Source of the DNA: Streptomyces sp. yr375
Lineage (GTDB): Bacteria; Actinomycetota; Actinomycetes; Streptomycetales; Streptomycetaceae
Length of the DNA stretch: 64,000 nucleotides
Assembly (NCBI RefSeq): GCF_900110755.1
Contig: NZ_FOFF01000015.1
Location: forward strand, 62,001 to 126,000
Direction: 5' to 3'
Position numbers and translations under genes: made by a program. Below are positions 1 to 8,169 of the stretch, in pieces. Within the stretch, counting starts at the first letter, position 1; each line of letters opens with the position of its first letter. The notes beneath the pieces are model-generated. The model had not been told where the DNA came from, did no database searches, and was given only the letters and a program-made list of their open reading frames with translations.

Positions 1-96
1 GCTGTCGGCGGCGGCGCGGGCCGCCACCGCCTGCAACACCGTCGCCGTACCGAAGCAGACCGCCGCGCCGAGCGCGCACACCATTCCGAAGAGCAC
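1..96 (-). CDS. Membrane transporter-like protein, N-terminal fragment
   Basis: Only the first ~32 codons are in the window; the gene runs off the left edge. The visible N-terminus (VLFGMVCALGAAVCFGTATV, then LQAVAARAAADS) is a hydrophobic Gly/Ala-rich helix of the kind that opens DMT/EamA-like membrane proteins of actinomycetes. I placed the start at the GTG at 96; an in-frame ATG lies at 84. Neither has a clear Shine-Dalgarno site. It is divergent from the lipoprotein gene at 224. Family assignment is tentative because so little is present. Confidence 0.45.
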   Translation of the reverse strand, partial: MLFGMVCALGAAVCFGTATVLQAVAARAAADS

Positions 97-223
97 GCAA
101 GGACTGTAGGGGAGCGGCGGTCGGGCGGGCCGCCTGCGGGTGCCCGACGGCCGGTTGTCTAGGCTGACGGCCGGTAATCGCCGTAGCGGCGATACGACAA
201 CGGGGACACGGGGAGAGAAGAAC

Positions 224-610
224 ATGGCGGACACGCGTCGAAAGCTGCGCTCGGGCACGGTCGTACTCGGCGGCATGGGACTGCTCGCGGTGGCCCTCAC
301 CGCCTGCTCCTCCGACCCCGACAAGCGCTGTGTCGACCGCGACAGCTACCACCTCACCAAGGGCTACAAGGTCGTCGCCGACAAGAGCTGCAAGTCGACC
401 AAGACCACGGCGAACGGCGCCTGGTACTACGGCGGCAAGAAGAAGGGCTCGTACGTCACCGGCGGCTCCTTCAGCAAGCCGAGCAAGGGGTCCGGGTCGT
501 CCGGGTCCGGCGGTTCGAGCAGCAGCGGCGGCAATGGTGTCCACCGAGGCGGCTTCGGCAGCGATGGCGACAGCGGCAGCGGCAGTCACAAGGGCAGCTC
601 GGGCGGCTGA
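224..610 (+). CDS. Putative lipoprotein, Ser/Gly-rich tail
   Basis: 128-residue secreted lipoprotein of unknown function. The N-terminus has basic residues (RRKLR), a hydrophobic stretch and the lipobox LTAC, giving a lipidated Cys near residue 28. The mature part is short, with three further cysteines and a YYGG(K)KKGSYV-like segment. It ends in a low-complexity Gly/Ser tail. I chose ATG 224 because GGGAGAG lies just upstream and because starting at 140 would bury the signal peptide. It lies 54 bp before the glutathionylspermidine-synthase-like gene on the same strand, so the two are probably co-transcribed and may act together at the envelope. Confidence 0.8.
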   Translation: MADTRRKLRSGTVVLGGMGLLAVALTACSSDPDKRCVDRDSYHLTKGYKVVADKSCKSTKTTANGAWYYGGKKKGSYVTGGSFSKPSKGSGSSGSGGSSSSGGNGVHRGGFGSDGDSGSGSHKGSSGG

Positions 611-664
611 GGGAACCGGACGAACTGAACGAACCGGACAGACCGAAGGAAGCCGGACACGCCG

Positions 665-1849
665 ATGCGACGTCACACCATCGAACCCCGTCCCGACTGG
701 CAGCGGACCGTCGAGGAACAGGGGCTTGTCTACCCCCTCACCCGCCACCCCGACGACACCCTGCGCCCCTACTGGGACGAGAGCGCGTACTACGCGTTCT
801 CCCTCGACGAGGTCGAGGCGCTGGAGGAGACCGTCGGGGAACTGCACGAGATGTGCCTGACGGCCGCCGCCCACCTCGTCGAGTCCGACCGCCTCGCCGA
901 CCTCGGCATCACCGACCCGCGCGTCGCGGCGGCGGTCACCGAGGCCTGGCACCGGCGCGCCGAACTCCCCTCCGTCTACGGCCGTTTCGACCTCCGCTAC
1001 GACGGCACCGGCCCGGCGAAACTCCTGGAGTACAACGCCGACACCCCCACCTCACTCGTGGAGGCGGCCTCCCCCCAGTGGTTCTGGATGGAGGACCGCT
1101 TCCCCGACGCCGACCAGTGGAACTCCCTCCACGAACGCCTGGTCGCCGCCTGGAAGAAACAGGCCCCCCTCCTCCCGCCCGGCAACCCGCTCCACTTCGC
1201 GCACTCCTCCGCCGACGAACTCGGCGAGGACCTCATGACGGTCGCCTACCTCAAGGAGACCGCCGAACAGGCCGGCCTGGACACCGACTGGATCTCCATG
1301 GAGGAGATCGGCTGGGACCCCCTGTCCGGCCGCTTCGTCGACGCCCGGCTCCGCTTCATCCGCAGTTGCTTCAAGCTCTACCCCTGGGAGTGGCTGACCA
1401 CCGACCGCTTCGCCGGCCACGTCCTGGACACCCTCGACAACGGCGGCGGCACCGGCACCACGATGTGGATCGAACCGGCCTGGAAGATGCTGCTCAGCAA
1501 CAAGGCACTCCTCGCCGTCCTCTGGGAGCTGTACCCCGGCCACCCCAACCTCCTCCCGGCCTATCTGGACGGCCCCCGCGACCTGCCGACCACCACCGGC
1601 TACGTCGCCAAGCCCCTCCTGGGCCGCGAAGGCGCGGGCGTCACCATCCACCCACCGGGCAACGCCCCCGCCGTACGCGAAGACCCTTGCTGCTACCAGG
1701 AGTTGTCCCCCCTCCCCGCCTTCGACGACAACCACGTCGTCCTCGGCGCCTGGGTGGTGGACGACGAACCGGCGGGCCTGGGCATCCGCGAGTCGACCGG
1801 CCTCATCACGGACGAGTACGCCCGCTTCGTACCGCACGTGATCCTCTGA
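665..1849 (+). CDS. Glutathionylspermidine synthase-family ATP-grasp ligase
   Basis: 394 residues. This family (C-terminal synthetase domain of GspS and its stand-alone homologues) forms amide bonds using ATP in an ATP-grasp fold. Visible family features are YGRFDLRYDG followed by KLLEYNADTPTSLVEA, and later KPLLGREGAGV, which match the conserved substrate/ATP-binding strands. Stand-alone bacterial members have unknown acceptors, so the reaction is not assigned. The lipoprotein upstream is likely in the same transcript. The stop codon begins a perfect 17-bp tandem duplication (1847-1880). Confidence 0.85.
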   Translation: MRRHTIEPRPDWQRTVEEQGLVYPLTRHPDDTLRPYWDESAYYAFSLDEVEALEETVGELHEMCLTAAAHLVESDRLADLGITDPRVAAAVTEAWHRRAELPSVYGRFDLRYDGTGPAKLLEYNADTPTSLVEAASPQWFWMEDRFPDADQWNSLHERLVAAWKKQAPLLPPGNPLHFAHSSADELGEDLMTVAYLKETAEQAGLDTDWISMEEIGWDPLSGRFVDARLRFIRSCFKLYPWEWLTTDRFAGHVLDTLDNGGGTGTTMWIEPAWKMLLSNKALLAVLWELYPGHPNLLPAYLDGPRDLPTTTGYVAKPLLGREGAGVTIHPPGNAPAVREDPCCYQELSPLPAFDDNHVVLGAWVVDDEPAGLGIRESTGLITDEYARFVPHVIL

Positions 1850-1880
1850 CGTACTCAGCCGACTGACGTACTCAGCCGAC
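1847..1880. repeat. 17-bp perfect tandem duplication across stop codons
   Basis: TGACGTACTCAGCCGAC occurs twice in direct succession (1847-1863 and 1864-1880). The first copy begins with the TGA of the ligase gene. The second contains the reverse-strand stop of the terpene cyclase remnant (TCA at 1872-1874). It looks like a replication-slippage duplication in a place where no reading frame is harmed. Confidence 0.95.
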
Positions 1881-2739
1881 CCGGGACGGACAGCGGCCGG
1901 AAGCCAGGCAGAAGGCGAGGTTGCCGCCGGCTGCGTGGGCGAGGCCGTCGGCCCAGTCCAGCAGGGGGCCCGCGGTGGTCGCCGAGGCGAGTTCGGCGCG
2001 GGCGGTTCAGGAAGTCCCGGGTCCGGTCGGTGATCCAGTCCCTGGTCAGCAACGCGGCTTCCTGCGCGCTGACTTGACGGTGACGGGGCAGCACGGCCAG
2101 CAGGTTGTACCGCTATCCCTGGGAGAGTTCCTTGGGGGCGGAGAACAGGTCGTTCGTCCACGCGCCGATGTCGACGGCGCACTCGACCAGCCGCCGGTAC
2201 AGGTCGCCGGAGACGAAGACGTCCGACAGTTCGTGGCGGTGGGCGTACTCGATCAGGTCGAAGTGCCAGTACAGGGTCGAGGAGACGCGCCGCCAGGGGA
2301 CGTACTCCTCCGGCGGGGGCGGGGCGCCGGAATCGGTGCGGGCCGAGCCGATCTGCTCGTTGACGCGGTTCCAGTCGGCGAGGTGGGCGCGGAAGCGGGC
2401 CCGCCAAGCCCGGCTCATGGGCTCCTCGACGACGTCCAGCAGCGGGGACGCCAGGAGGGCGTGGGGCCGGGGGGCGTCCTCGTCGGAGTGGTCGTCGTCG
2501 AGGAACATCATCAGGTCCACGCAGGCGAGCGCGTCCAGCCGGTCGCGGGGCGCCGTGGGGTAGAGCCAGGCGGCGAACCGGTCGCACTGCTGGGCGTAGG
2601 CGCGGTCGGCGACCTGCGGGGCGGCGTAGAGACCGGTACGGGCGGCCCACGCGCGGGCCACTGCGGCGGCCTCGGCCGCGTGGGGGTGGAGCCGCTGGGG
2701 GAACGGCAGCGTCAGCGGGGGCAGGACGAGCTGGGTCAC
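1872..2739 (-). pseudogene. Class I terpene cyclase, inactivated by stop and frameshift
   Basis: On the minus strand from GTG 2739 the frame encodes a recognisable bacterial sesquiterpene-type cyclase. The aspartate-rich motif lies in LMMFLDDDHSDE and the second metal-binding (NSE) motif in NDLFSAPKE. Directly after the NSE region an in-frame TAG (2115-2113) interrupts the protein, where GAG would be expected; the same frame resumes with RYNLLAVLPRH. Near 2010-2030 (after DFLN) the frame shifts: the true C-terminus (ELASATTAGPLLDWADGLAH) continues in another frame to the TGA at 1874. Two lesions make a functional cyclase unlikely. A sequencing error could explain one of them but hardly both. 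The product of the ancestral enzyme cannot be told from sequence. Confidence 0.85.
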
Positions 2740-2879
2740 CCGCTCATGACACTCCCCGGGTGGGGGCGCGTGCAGGCGCGCACCAGGGTGGTGAAGGAGC
2801 ACTCGGCCTCACCACACCCCCCGCTCGCATGGTGGACCGGGCCAGGTCGGCCCGGGGAACGGCCGGTAGGGTGGCCGTA

Positions 2880-2963
2880 GGGCCGTGACTGGCGCGCTGG
2901 GATGGGACGGACCATCGGGGAGCGGCCCGGGAGCAGTACGAGTGCCGTGCGCCTGGGCCGAAC
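2880..2963 (+). promoter_or_regulatory. ZTP (pfl) riboswitch upstream of glyA
   Basis: The leader of glyA contains the conserved blocks of the ZTP riboswitch in order: GGCCGTGACTGGCG (2881-2894), then CATCGGGGAGCG (near 2913-2924) and, after a variable hairpin, GCGCCTGGGC (near 2950-2959). The pfl motif senses ZTP/ZMP, which accumulates when 10-formyl-tetrahydrofolate is short, and commonly precedes glyA, which is the gene found here. The start ATG lies about 50 bases further on, behind GGAGG, so the expression platform must be in 2960-3010. I did not fold it. Confidence 0.88.
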
Positions 2964-3013
2964 CGTGAAACCGTGACCGCTTTCCCAGCACCACGCCACC
3001 CGGAGGCCGACGC

Positions 3014-4465
3014 ATGTCCGAGCAGCAGCCCCTCTCCACCGAGTCCACGGCCTTCCGTGCCGCCCTCGACGTGATCCGCGCCGTCGAGCCGCGCGTCGCC
3101 GACGCCATCGGCCAGGAGGTCCACGACCAGCGCGAGATGCTCAAGCTGATCGCCTCCGAGAACTACGCCTCCCCGGCGACCCTCCTCGCGATGGGCAACT
3201 GGTTCAGCGACAAGTACGCCGAGGGCACCGTCGGCCGCCGCTTCTACGCGGGCTGCCGCAACGTGGACACCGTCGAGTCGCTGGCCGCCGAGCACGCCCG
3301 CGAACTGTTCGGCGCCCGGCACGCCTACGTCCAGCCGCACTCCGGCATCGACGCCAACCTCGTCGCCTTCTGGTCCGTCCTCGCCGACCGCGTGGAGGTG
3401 CCGTTCCTCGCGAAGGCCGGCGCCCGCCAGGTCAACGACCTCACCGAGGCCGACTGGGCCGAGCTGCGCCAGGCCTTCGGCAACCAGCGCATGCTGGGCA
3501 TGTCCCTGGACGCCGGCGGCCACCTCACCCACGGCTTCCGCCCCAACATCTCCGGCAAGATGTTCGACCAGCGCTCCTACGGCACCGACCCCGCCACCGG
3601 CCTCATCGACTACGAGGCCCTGCGCGCGAGCGCCCGTGACTTCAAGCCGCTGATCCTCGTCGCCGGGTACTCCGCGTACCCCCGGCTGGTGAACTTCCGG
3701 ATCATGCGCGAGATCGCCGACGAGGTCGGCGCGACCCTCATGGTCGACATGGCGCACTTCGCGGGCCTCGTCGCCGGCAAGGTCCTGACCGGCGACTTCG
3801 ACCCGGTCCCGCACGCCCAGATCGTCACCACGACCACCCACAAGTCGCTGCGCGGGCCGCGCGGCGGCATGGTCCTGTGCGACGACTCCCTCAAGGACCA
3901 GGTCGACCGGGGCTGCCCGATGGTCCTCGGCGGCCCGCTCCCGCACGTCATGGCGGCGAAGGCGGTCGCCCTCGCGGAGGCCCGTCAGCCCTCGTTCCAG
4001 GACTACGCCCAGCGCATCGTCGACAACTCCCGCGCGCTGGCCGACGGCCTGATGCGGCGCGGCGCGACCCTCGTCACCGGCGGCACGGACAACCACCTCA
4101 ACCTGATCGACGTGGCCTCCTCCTACGGCCTCACCGGCCGCCAGGCCGAGGCCGCGCTCCTCGACTCCGGCATCGTCACCAACCGCAACGCCATCCCCGC
4201 CGACCCGAACGGCGCCTGGTACACGTCCGGCATCCGCATCGGCACCCCGGCCCTGACGACGCGGGGCCTCGGCACGGCGGAGATGGACGAGGTCGCGGCC
4301 CTCATCGACCGGGTCCTGACGACCGCCGAGCCCGGCACGACCAAGTCCGGCGCCACGAGCAAGGCCTCCCACGTCCTGGACGAGAAGGTGGCCGAGGAGA
4401 TCGCGACCAGGGCGACTGACCTGGTGGCGGGCTTCCCGCTGTACCCGGAGATCGACCTCGGCTGA
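3014..4465 (+). CDS. glyA: Serine hydroxymethyltransferase
   Basis: 483 residues. Converts serine and tetrahydrofolate to glycine and 5,10-methylene-THF in the cytosol using pyridoxal phosphate. Family signatures include LKLIASENYAS, EGTVGRRFYAGC, the PLP lysine in TTTTHKSLRGPRGG, and THGFRPNISGKMFDQ. It is about 60 residues longer than typical GlyA (~420), with an N-terminal extension and an insertion, as in the longer actinobacterial form. ATG 3014 is preceded by GGAGG at 3002-3006. The ZTP riboswitch in its leader ties expression to one-carbon status. Confidence 0.96.
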   Translation: MSEQQPLSTESTAFRAALDVIRAVEPRVADAIGQEVHDQREMLKLIASENYASPATLLAMGNWFSDKYAEGTVGRRFYAGCRNVDTVESLAAEHARELFGARHAYVQPHSGIDANLVAFWSVLADRVEVPFLAKAGARQVNDLTEADWAELRQAFGNQRMLGMSLDAGGHLTHGFRPNISGKMFDQRSYGTDPATGLIDYEALRASARDFKPLILVAGYSAYPRLVNFRIMREIADEVGATLMVDMAHFAGLVAGKVLTGDFDPVPHAQIVTTTTHKSLRGPRGGMVLCDDSLKDQVDRGCPMVLGGPLPHVMAAKAVALAEARQPSFQDYAQRIVDNSRALADGLMRRGATLVTGGTDNHLNLIDVASSYGLTGRQAEAALLDSGIVTNRNAIPADPNGAWYTSGIRIGTPALTTRGLGTAEMDEVAALIDRVLTTAEPGTTKSGATSKASHVLDEKVAEEIATRATDLVAGFPLYPEIDLG

Positions 4466-4479
4466 GCCGACCCCGATGG

Positions 4480-4511
4480 GCGTGGGGACCCGTTCCTGGT
4501 GGTCCCCACGC
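4480..4511 (+). terminator. Hairpin between glyA and trpS
   Basis: Perfect 11-bp inverted repeat, GCGTGGGGACC (4480-4490) and GGTCCCCACGC (4501-4511), with a 10-base loop. There is no T run, as is common for Streptomyces terminators. It sits 15 bp after the glyA stop and ends 18 bp before the trpS start. Confidence 0.7.
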
Positions 4512-4529
4512 TCTGAGACAATAAGGAAC

Positions 4530-5543
4530 ATGGCCTCAGACCGACCCCGCGTGCTCTCCGGAATCCAGCCCACCGCAGGCTCGTTCCACCTCGGCAACTA
4601 CCTCGGCGCCGTCCGCCAGTGGGTGGCCCTCCAGGAGTCGCACGACGCGTTCTACATGGTCGTGGACCTGCACGCGATCACGGTCCCGCAGGACCCGAAG
4701 GAGCTGACGGCCAACACCCGCCTGGCGGCGGCGCAGCTCCTCGCAGCCGGGCTCGACCCCGAGCGCTGCACGCTCTTCGTCCAGAGCCACGTCCCGGAGC
4801 ACGCGCAGCTCGCCTGGGTCATGAACTGCCTCACCGGCTTCGGCGAGGCGGCCCGGATGACGCAGTTCAAGGACAAGTCCGCGAAGCAGGGCGCCGACCG
4901 CGCGAGCGTCGGCCTCTTCACGTACCCGATCCTCCAGGTCGCGGACATCCTGCTCTACCAGGCCAACGAGGTCCCCGTCGGCGAGGACCAGCGCCAGCAC
5001 ATCGAGCTGACCCGCGACCTCGCCGAGCGCTTCAACGGCCGCTTCGGCGAGACCTTCGAGATCCCCAAGCCGTACATCCTCAAGGAGACGGCGAAGATCT
5101 ACGACCTCCAGGACCCGTCGATCAAGATGAGCAAGTCGGCGTCCACGCCGAAGGGCCTCGTCAACCTGCTGGACGAGCCGAAGACCACGGCCAAGAAGGT
5201 CAAGAGCGCGGTCACCGACACCGACACCGTCGTCCGGTACGACGCCGTCGAGAAGCCCGGCGTCAGCAACCTGCTCACCATCTACTCCACGCTGACCGGC
5301 ACCAGCATCCCGGAGCTGGAGCAGCGCTACGAGGGCAAGCTCTACGGCGCGCTCAAGACGGACCTCGCCGACATCGTCGTCGACTTCGTGACGCCGTTCC
5401 GCGACCGCACCCAGCAGTACCTGGACGACCCGGAGACGCTGGACTCGATCCTGGCCAAGGGCGCCGAGAAGGCTCGCGCGGTCGCCGCCGAGACCCTCGC
5501 GCAGACCTACCAGCGGGTCGGCTTCCTCCCCGCGAAGCACTGA
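4530..5543 (+). CDS. trpS: Tryptophanyl-tRNA synthetase
   Basis: 337 residues, normal for bacterial TrpRS. Charges tRNA-Trp in the cytosol. Class I signatures are present: the HIGH-like segment PTAGSFHLGNYLG near the N-terminus and the KMSKS loop near residue 200. Other TrpRS blocks are GEDQRQHIELTRD and DPSIKMSKS. The start ATG at 4530 follows AAGGA (4523-4527). The stop codon lies inside the first of four 13-bp tandem repeats. Confidence 0.96.
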   Translation: MASDRPRVLSGIQPTAGSFHLGNYLGAVRQWVALQESHDAFYMVVDLHAITVPQDPKELTANTRLAAAQLLAAGLDPERCTLFVQSHVPEHAQLAWVMNCLTGFGEAARMTQFKDKSAKQGADRASVGLFTYPILQVADILLYQANEVPVGEDQRQHIELTRDLAERFNGRFGETFEIPKPYILKETAKIYDLQDPSIKMSKSASTPKGLVNLLDEPKTTAKKVKSAVTDTDTVVRYDAVEKPGVSNLLTIYSTLTGTSIPELEQRYEGKLYGALKTDLADIVVDFVTPFRDRTQQYLDDPETLDSILAKGAEKARAVAAETLAQTYQRVGFLPAKH

Positions 5544-5586
5544 CACCAAGCACTGACACCAAGCACCGGCACGAAGCACCGACGGC
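5535..5586. repeat. Four 13-bp tandem repeats over the trpS stop
   Basis: Units are AAGCACTGACACC (5535-5547), AAGCACTGACACC (5548-5560), AAGCACCGGCACG (5561-5573) and AAGCACCGACGGC (5574-5586). The first contains the last two sense codons and the stop of trpS (AAG CAC TGA). The later copies have diverged, so this expansion is older than the perfect duplication at 1847. Confidence 0.9.
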
Positions 5587-5738
5587 GCTCGGCAGCACCG
5601 AGGGCGCACCGTACACACGTTCACCGGGCAGAGCGCTGCACATCACTTCCCCTGCGCCTGCCCAGAGCACAGCCGTGCCCGTACAGTCGATAGCCGTACG
5701 ACTCAGTACGAACCAGGCCTGACAGCAGAGGAGAAGAT

Positions 5739-6317
5739 GTGGGGACCGTAACGATCGGTGTGTCGATCGCGGTCCCGGAGCCCCACGGCAGCCTGCTCCA
5801 GGAGCGGCGCACGGGCTTCGGCGACGCCGCCGCTCACGGCATCCCCACCCACGTCACGCTGCTGCCGCCGACCGAGATCGACGCGGGAGCGCTCCCGGCC
5901 GTAGAGGCGCACCTCGTCGAGGTCGCCGCGGCCGGCCGGCCCTTCCCGATGCGGCTGTCCGGCACCGGCACCTTCCGGCCCCTGTCGCCGGTGGTCTACA
6001 TGAAGGTCGTCGAGGGCGCCGAGGTCTGCGCCTGGCTTCAGCACCGGGTCCGCGACACCTCCGGGCCGCTGATCCGCGAGCTCCAGTTCCCCTACCACCC
6101 GCATGTCACCGTCGCGCACGGCATCGACGAAGCGGCGCTGGACCGGGCCTTCGAGGAGCTCTCGCACTACGAGGCCGAGTGGTCCTGCGCCGGCTTCTCC
6201 CTCCACGAGCAGGGCCCCGACGGCGTCTGGCGCAAACTGCGCGAGTACCCCTTCGGCAGCGCGGTCGTCCCGCCGCAGGCCGCCCACGTCGACCGCGGCA
6301 CCCTCCCGACCCGCTAG
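5739..6317 (+). CDS. 2'-5' RNA ligase family protein (2H phosphoesterase)
   Basis: 192 residues. It has the two H-x-T motifs that define the 2H phosphoesterase/LigT fold: HVTLLPP near residue 40 and HPHVTVAHG near residue 120. Relatives hydrolyse or form 2',5' RNA linkages or cyclic phosphodiesters; the substrate here is unknown. The GTG at 5739 follows GAGGAG at good distance. The stop codon lies in a 15-bp tandem duplication, and the gene is convergent with the DprE2-like gene with 11 bp between stop codons. Confidence 0.85.
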   Translation: MGTVTIGVSIAVPEPHGSLLQERRTGFGDAAAHGIPTHVTLLPPTEIDAGALPAVEAHLVEVAAAGRPFPMRLSGTGTFRPLSPVVYMKVVEGAEVCAWLQHRVRDTSGPLIRELQFPYHPHVTVAHGIDEAALDRAFEELSHYEAEWSCAGFSLHEQGPDGVWRKLREYPFGSAVVPPQAAHVDRGTLPTR

Positions 6318-6338
6318 ACCGGCACCCGCTAGATCGGC
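6309..6338. repeat. 15-bp tandem duplication across a stop codon
   Basis: ACCCGCTAGACCGGC (6309-6323) is followed directly by ACCCGCTAGATCGGC (6324-6338), 14 of 15 identical. The first copy carries the TAG of the 2H phosphoesterase. The second carries the reverse-strand stop of the convergent reductase (CTA at 6329-6331). Confidence 0.93.
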
Positions 6339-7114
6339 AGCCGCCGGAAGGCCGCCCGTGGCGCGTGCCGCAGCGCCGCCATCACGACCCGCAGCAGCCC
6401 CGGCACCCACACCGTCTCCGAGCGCCTCCGCAGTCCCAGCTCGACGGCCGTCGCGACCGCCTCCGGGGTCGTCGCCAGCAGCGACCGCGCCGGCCCGGCG
6501 GCCGTCCTCGGCCGGACGGACCCGGGGCGTACGACCATGACGTGGACGCCCGTGCCGTGCAGCGCGTCGCCCAGGCCCTGGGTGAAGGCGTCGAGGCCGG
6601 CCTTGCTGGAGCCGTAGATGAAGTCCGAGCGGCGGGCCCGCTCACCGGCGACCGAGGACAGGACGACCAGGGAGCCGTGCCCCTGCGTCTGAAGCGACCG
6701 CGCGGCGATCAGCCCCGCCGACACCGCCCCGGTGTAGTTGGTCTGCGCGACCCGCACCGCCGCCGCGGGATCGCGCTCGTCGGTCGCCTGGTCGCCGAGG
6801 ACGCCGAAGGCGAGCAGCACCAGATCGACGTCCCCCTCGGCGAAGACCTTGCCGAGCACCGCCTCGTGGGACTGCGGGTCCAGCGCGTCGAAGGGCACCG
6901 TGTGGACGTCCGCCCCCAGAGCGCGCAGCTCGGCCGCCGCCGACTCCAGGGCGGGCGAGGGCCGTCCGGCCAGCCACACCGTGCGGGTGCGGCGGGCGAT
7001 CAGCCGGCGGGCGGTGGCGAGCGCGATCCCGGACGTACCGCCGAGCACGAGCAGCGACTGGGGGAGACGTTCGGCGGAGGAGTGGGGGAGACGGGGGCCA
7101 GAGGATGGGGGCAT
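6329..7114 (-). CDS. SDR reductase, DprE2-like
   Basis: 261 residues, short-chain dehydrogenase/reductase. It has the N-terminal NAD(P) motif LVLGGTSGIALATA, the NYTG segment, and the catalytic Ser...YxxxK set (VVLSSVAGE, YGSSKAG). Overall it resembles DprE2, the second half of the decaprenylphosphoryl-ribose 2'-epimerase that makes arabinofuranose donors. No DprE1 flavoenzyme is adjacent, so the role is inferred. There is no Shine-Dalgarno before ATG 7114, but TACGGT, a -10-like hexamer, ends 7 bases before it, so the mRNA may be leaderless. Confidence 0.75.
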   Translation of the reverse strand: MPPSSGPRLPHSSAERLPQSLLVLGGTSGIALATARRLIARRTRTVWLAGRPSPALESAAAELRALGADVHTVPFDALDPQSHEAVLGKVFAEGDVDLVLLAFGVLGDQATDERDPAAAVRVAQTNYTGAVSAGLIAARSLQTQGHGSLVVLSSVAGERARRSDFIYGSSKAGLDAFTQGLGDALHGTGVHVMVVRPGSVRPRTAAGPARSLLATTPEAVATAVELGLRRRSETVWVPGLLRVVMAALRHAPRAAFRRLPI

Positions 7115-7218
7115 GCAGGCGACCGTATCGCCCGGCTATATCCTGTTAGTCCTCCTGGTTGTCCAACATTCGCCCCCTACCCGAAATGGGCGATCGCTTT
7201 TGGGGCAGAGTTCGGATC

Positions 7219-8169
7219 ATGGACTGGCTGAGCAGACTTCCCGGCGTCGGGCCGTTGGTGACGCGCCTGATGGCCACGCACGCGTGGCGGTCGTACGAGC
7301 GCCTGGACCGGGTCAAGTGGACGCGGCTGGCCGCCGCCATGACGTTCGTCAGCTTCATCGCGCTGTTCCCACTGCTGACCGTGGCCGCCGCCATCGCCGC
7401 CGCCACCCTGAGCACCTCCCGGCAGCAGGAACTCCAGAACAAGATCGCCGACCAGGTCCCCGGCATCTCCGACCAGCTCGACATCCACAACCTGGTCCAG
7501 AACGCGGGCGCCATCGGCCTCATCGCGGGCGCGGCCCTGCTGTTCACCGGCATCGGCTGGGTCGGTCAGATGCGGGACTGTCTGCGCGCGGTGTGGGAGC
7601 GGCCCGACCCGGACGAGAACCCCGTCCTGCGCAAGGCCAAGGACGCGGGCGTCCTCGTCGGCTTCGGCGGGGCCGTGCTGCTCACCCTCGCCATCTCCAC
7701 CGTCGCGTCGGCGCTGGTCGGCTGGCTCACCGACCAGCTCGGCATCGACAAGGACGGCTGGGGCGGCATCCTGCTGCGCGTCGCCGCCTTCACCATCGCC
7801 GTCCTCGCCGACTTCCTGCTCCTGCTGTACGTCCTCACCCTGCTGCCCGGCGTCGAACCGCCCCGCCGCCGCCTCATCGTCGCCGCACTCCTCGGCGCCG
7901 TCGGCTTCGAACTGCTGAAACTGCTGCTCAGCGGCTATATGCAGGGCGTGGCAGCGAAGAGCATGTACGGCGCGTTCGGCGTGCCCATCGCCCTGCTGCT
8001 GTGGATCAACTTCACCGCGAAACTCGTCCTGTACTGCGCGTCCTGGACGGCGACCGGCACCGCCCCGAACAACCCGCTCGACCTCGACGTCAGCGACGAC
8101 GGCGACGGTGACGACGACGGCGTCAGCGGCGGCGGCGTACCAGGTCCGGCAGCGGCCAGCGGCGGTTGA
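7219..8169 (+). CDS. YihY/BrkB family inner membrane protein
   Basis: 316 residues. It has the YihY/virulence factor BrkB pattern: N-terminal WRSYERLDRVKWTRLAAAMTF, several hydrophobic segments, a central GWVGQMRDCLRAVWERPD block, and a last pair of helices with YGAFGVPIALLLWINFTAKLVLY. The biochemical function of the family is unresolved. I prefer ATG 7219 (MDWLSRL); in-frame starts at 7186 (ATG) and 7159 (TTG) are possible. The last 47 bp overlap the convergent carboxypeptidase gene. Confidence 0.85.
   Translation: MDWLSRLPGVGPLVTRLMATHAWRSYERLDRVKWTRLAAAMTFVSFIALFPLLTVAAAIAAATLSTSRQQELQNKIADQVPGISDQLDIHNLVQNAGAIGLIAGAALLFTGIGWVGQMRDCLRAVWERPDPDENPVLRKAKDAGVLVGFGGAVLLTLAISTVASALVGWLTDQLGIDKDGWGGILLRVAAFTIAVLADFLLLLYVLTLLPGVEPPRRRLIVAALLGAVGFELLKLLLSGYMQGVAAKSMYGAFGVPIALLLWINFTAKLVLYCASWTATGTAPNNPLDLDVSDDGDGDDDGVSGGGVPGPAAASGG

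Noticed and set aside
1052..2650. Minus-strand frame of 532 codons spanning the terpene cyclase remnant
   Set aside because: It crosses the cyclase only out of frame and runs antisense into the ligase gene; the cyclase motifs are in another frame.
5535..5586. Possible CRISPR array
   Set aside because: Repeats are contiguous without unique spacers, only 13 bp, and not accompanied by cas genes. The same applies to the repeats at 30318, 38187, 42672 and 60418.
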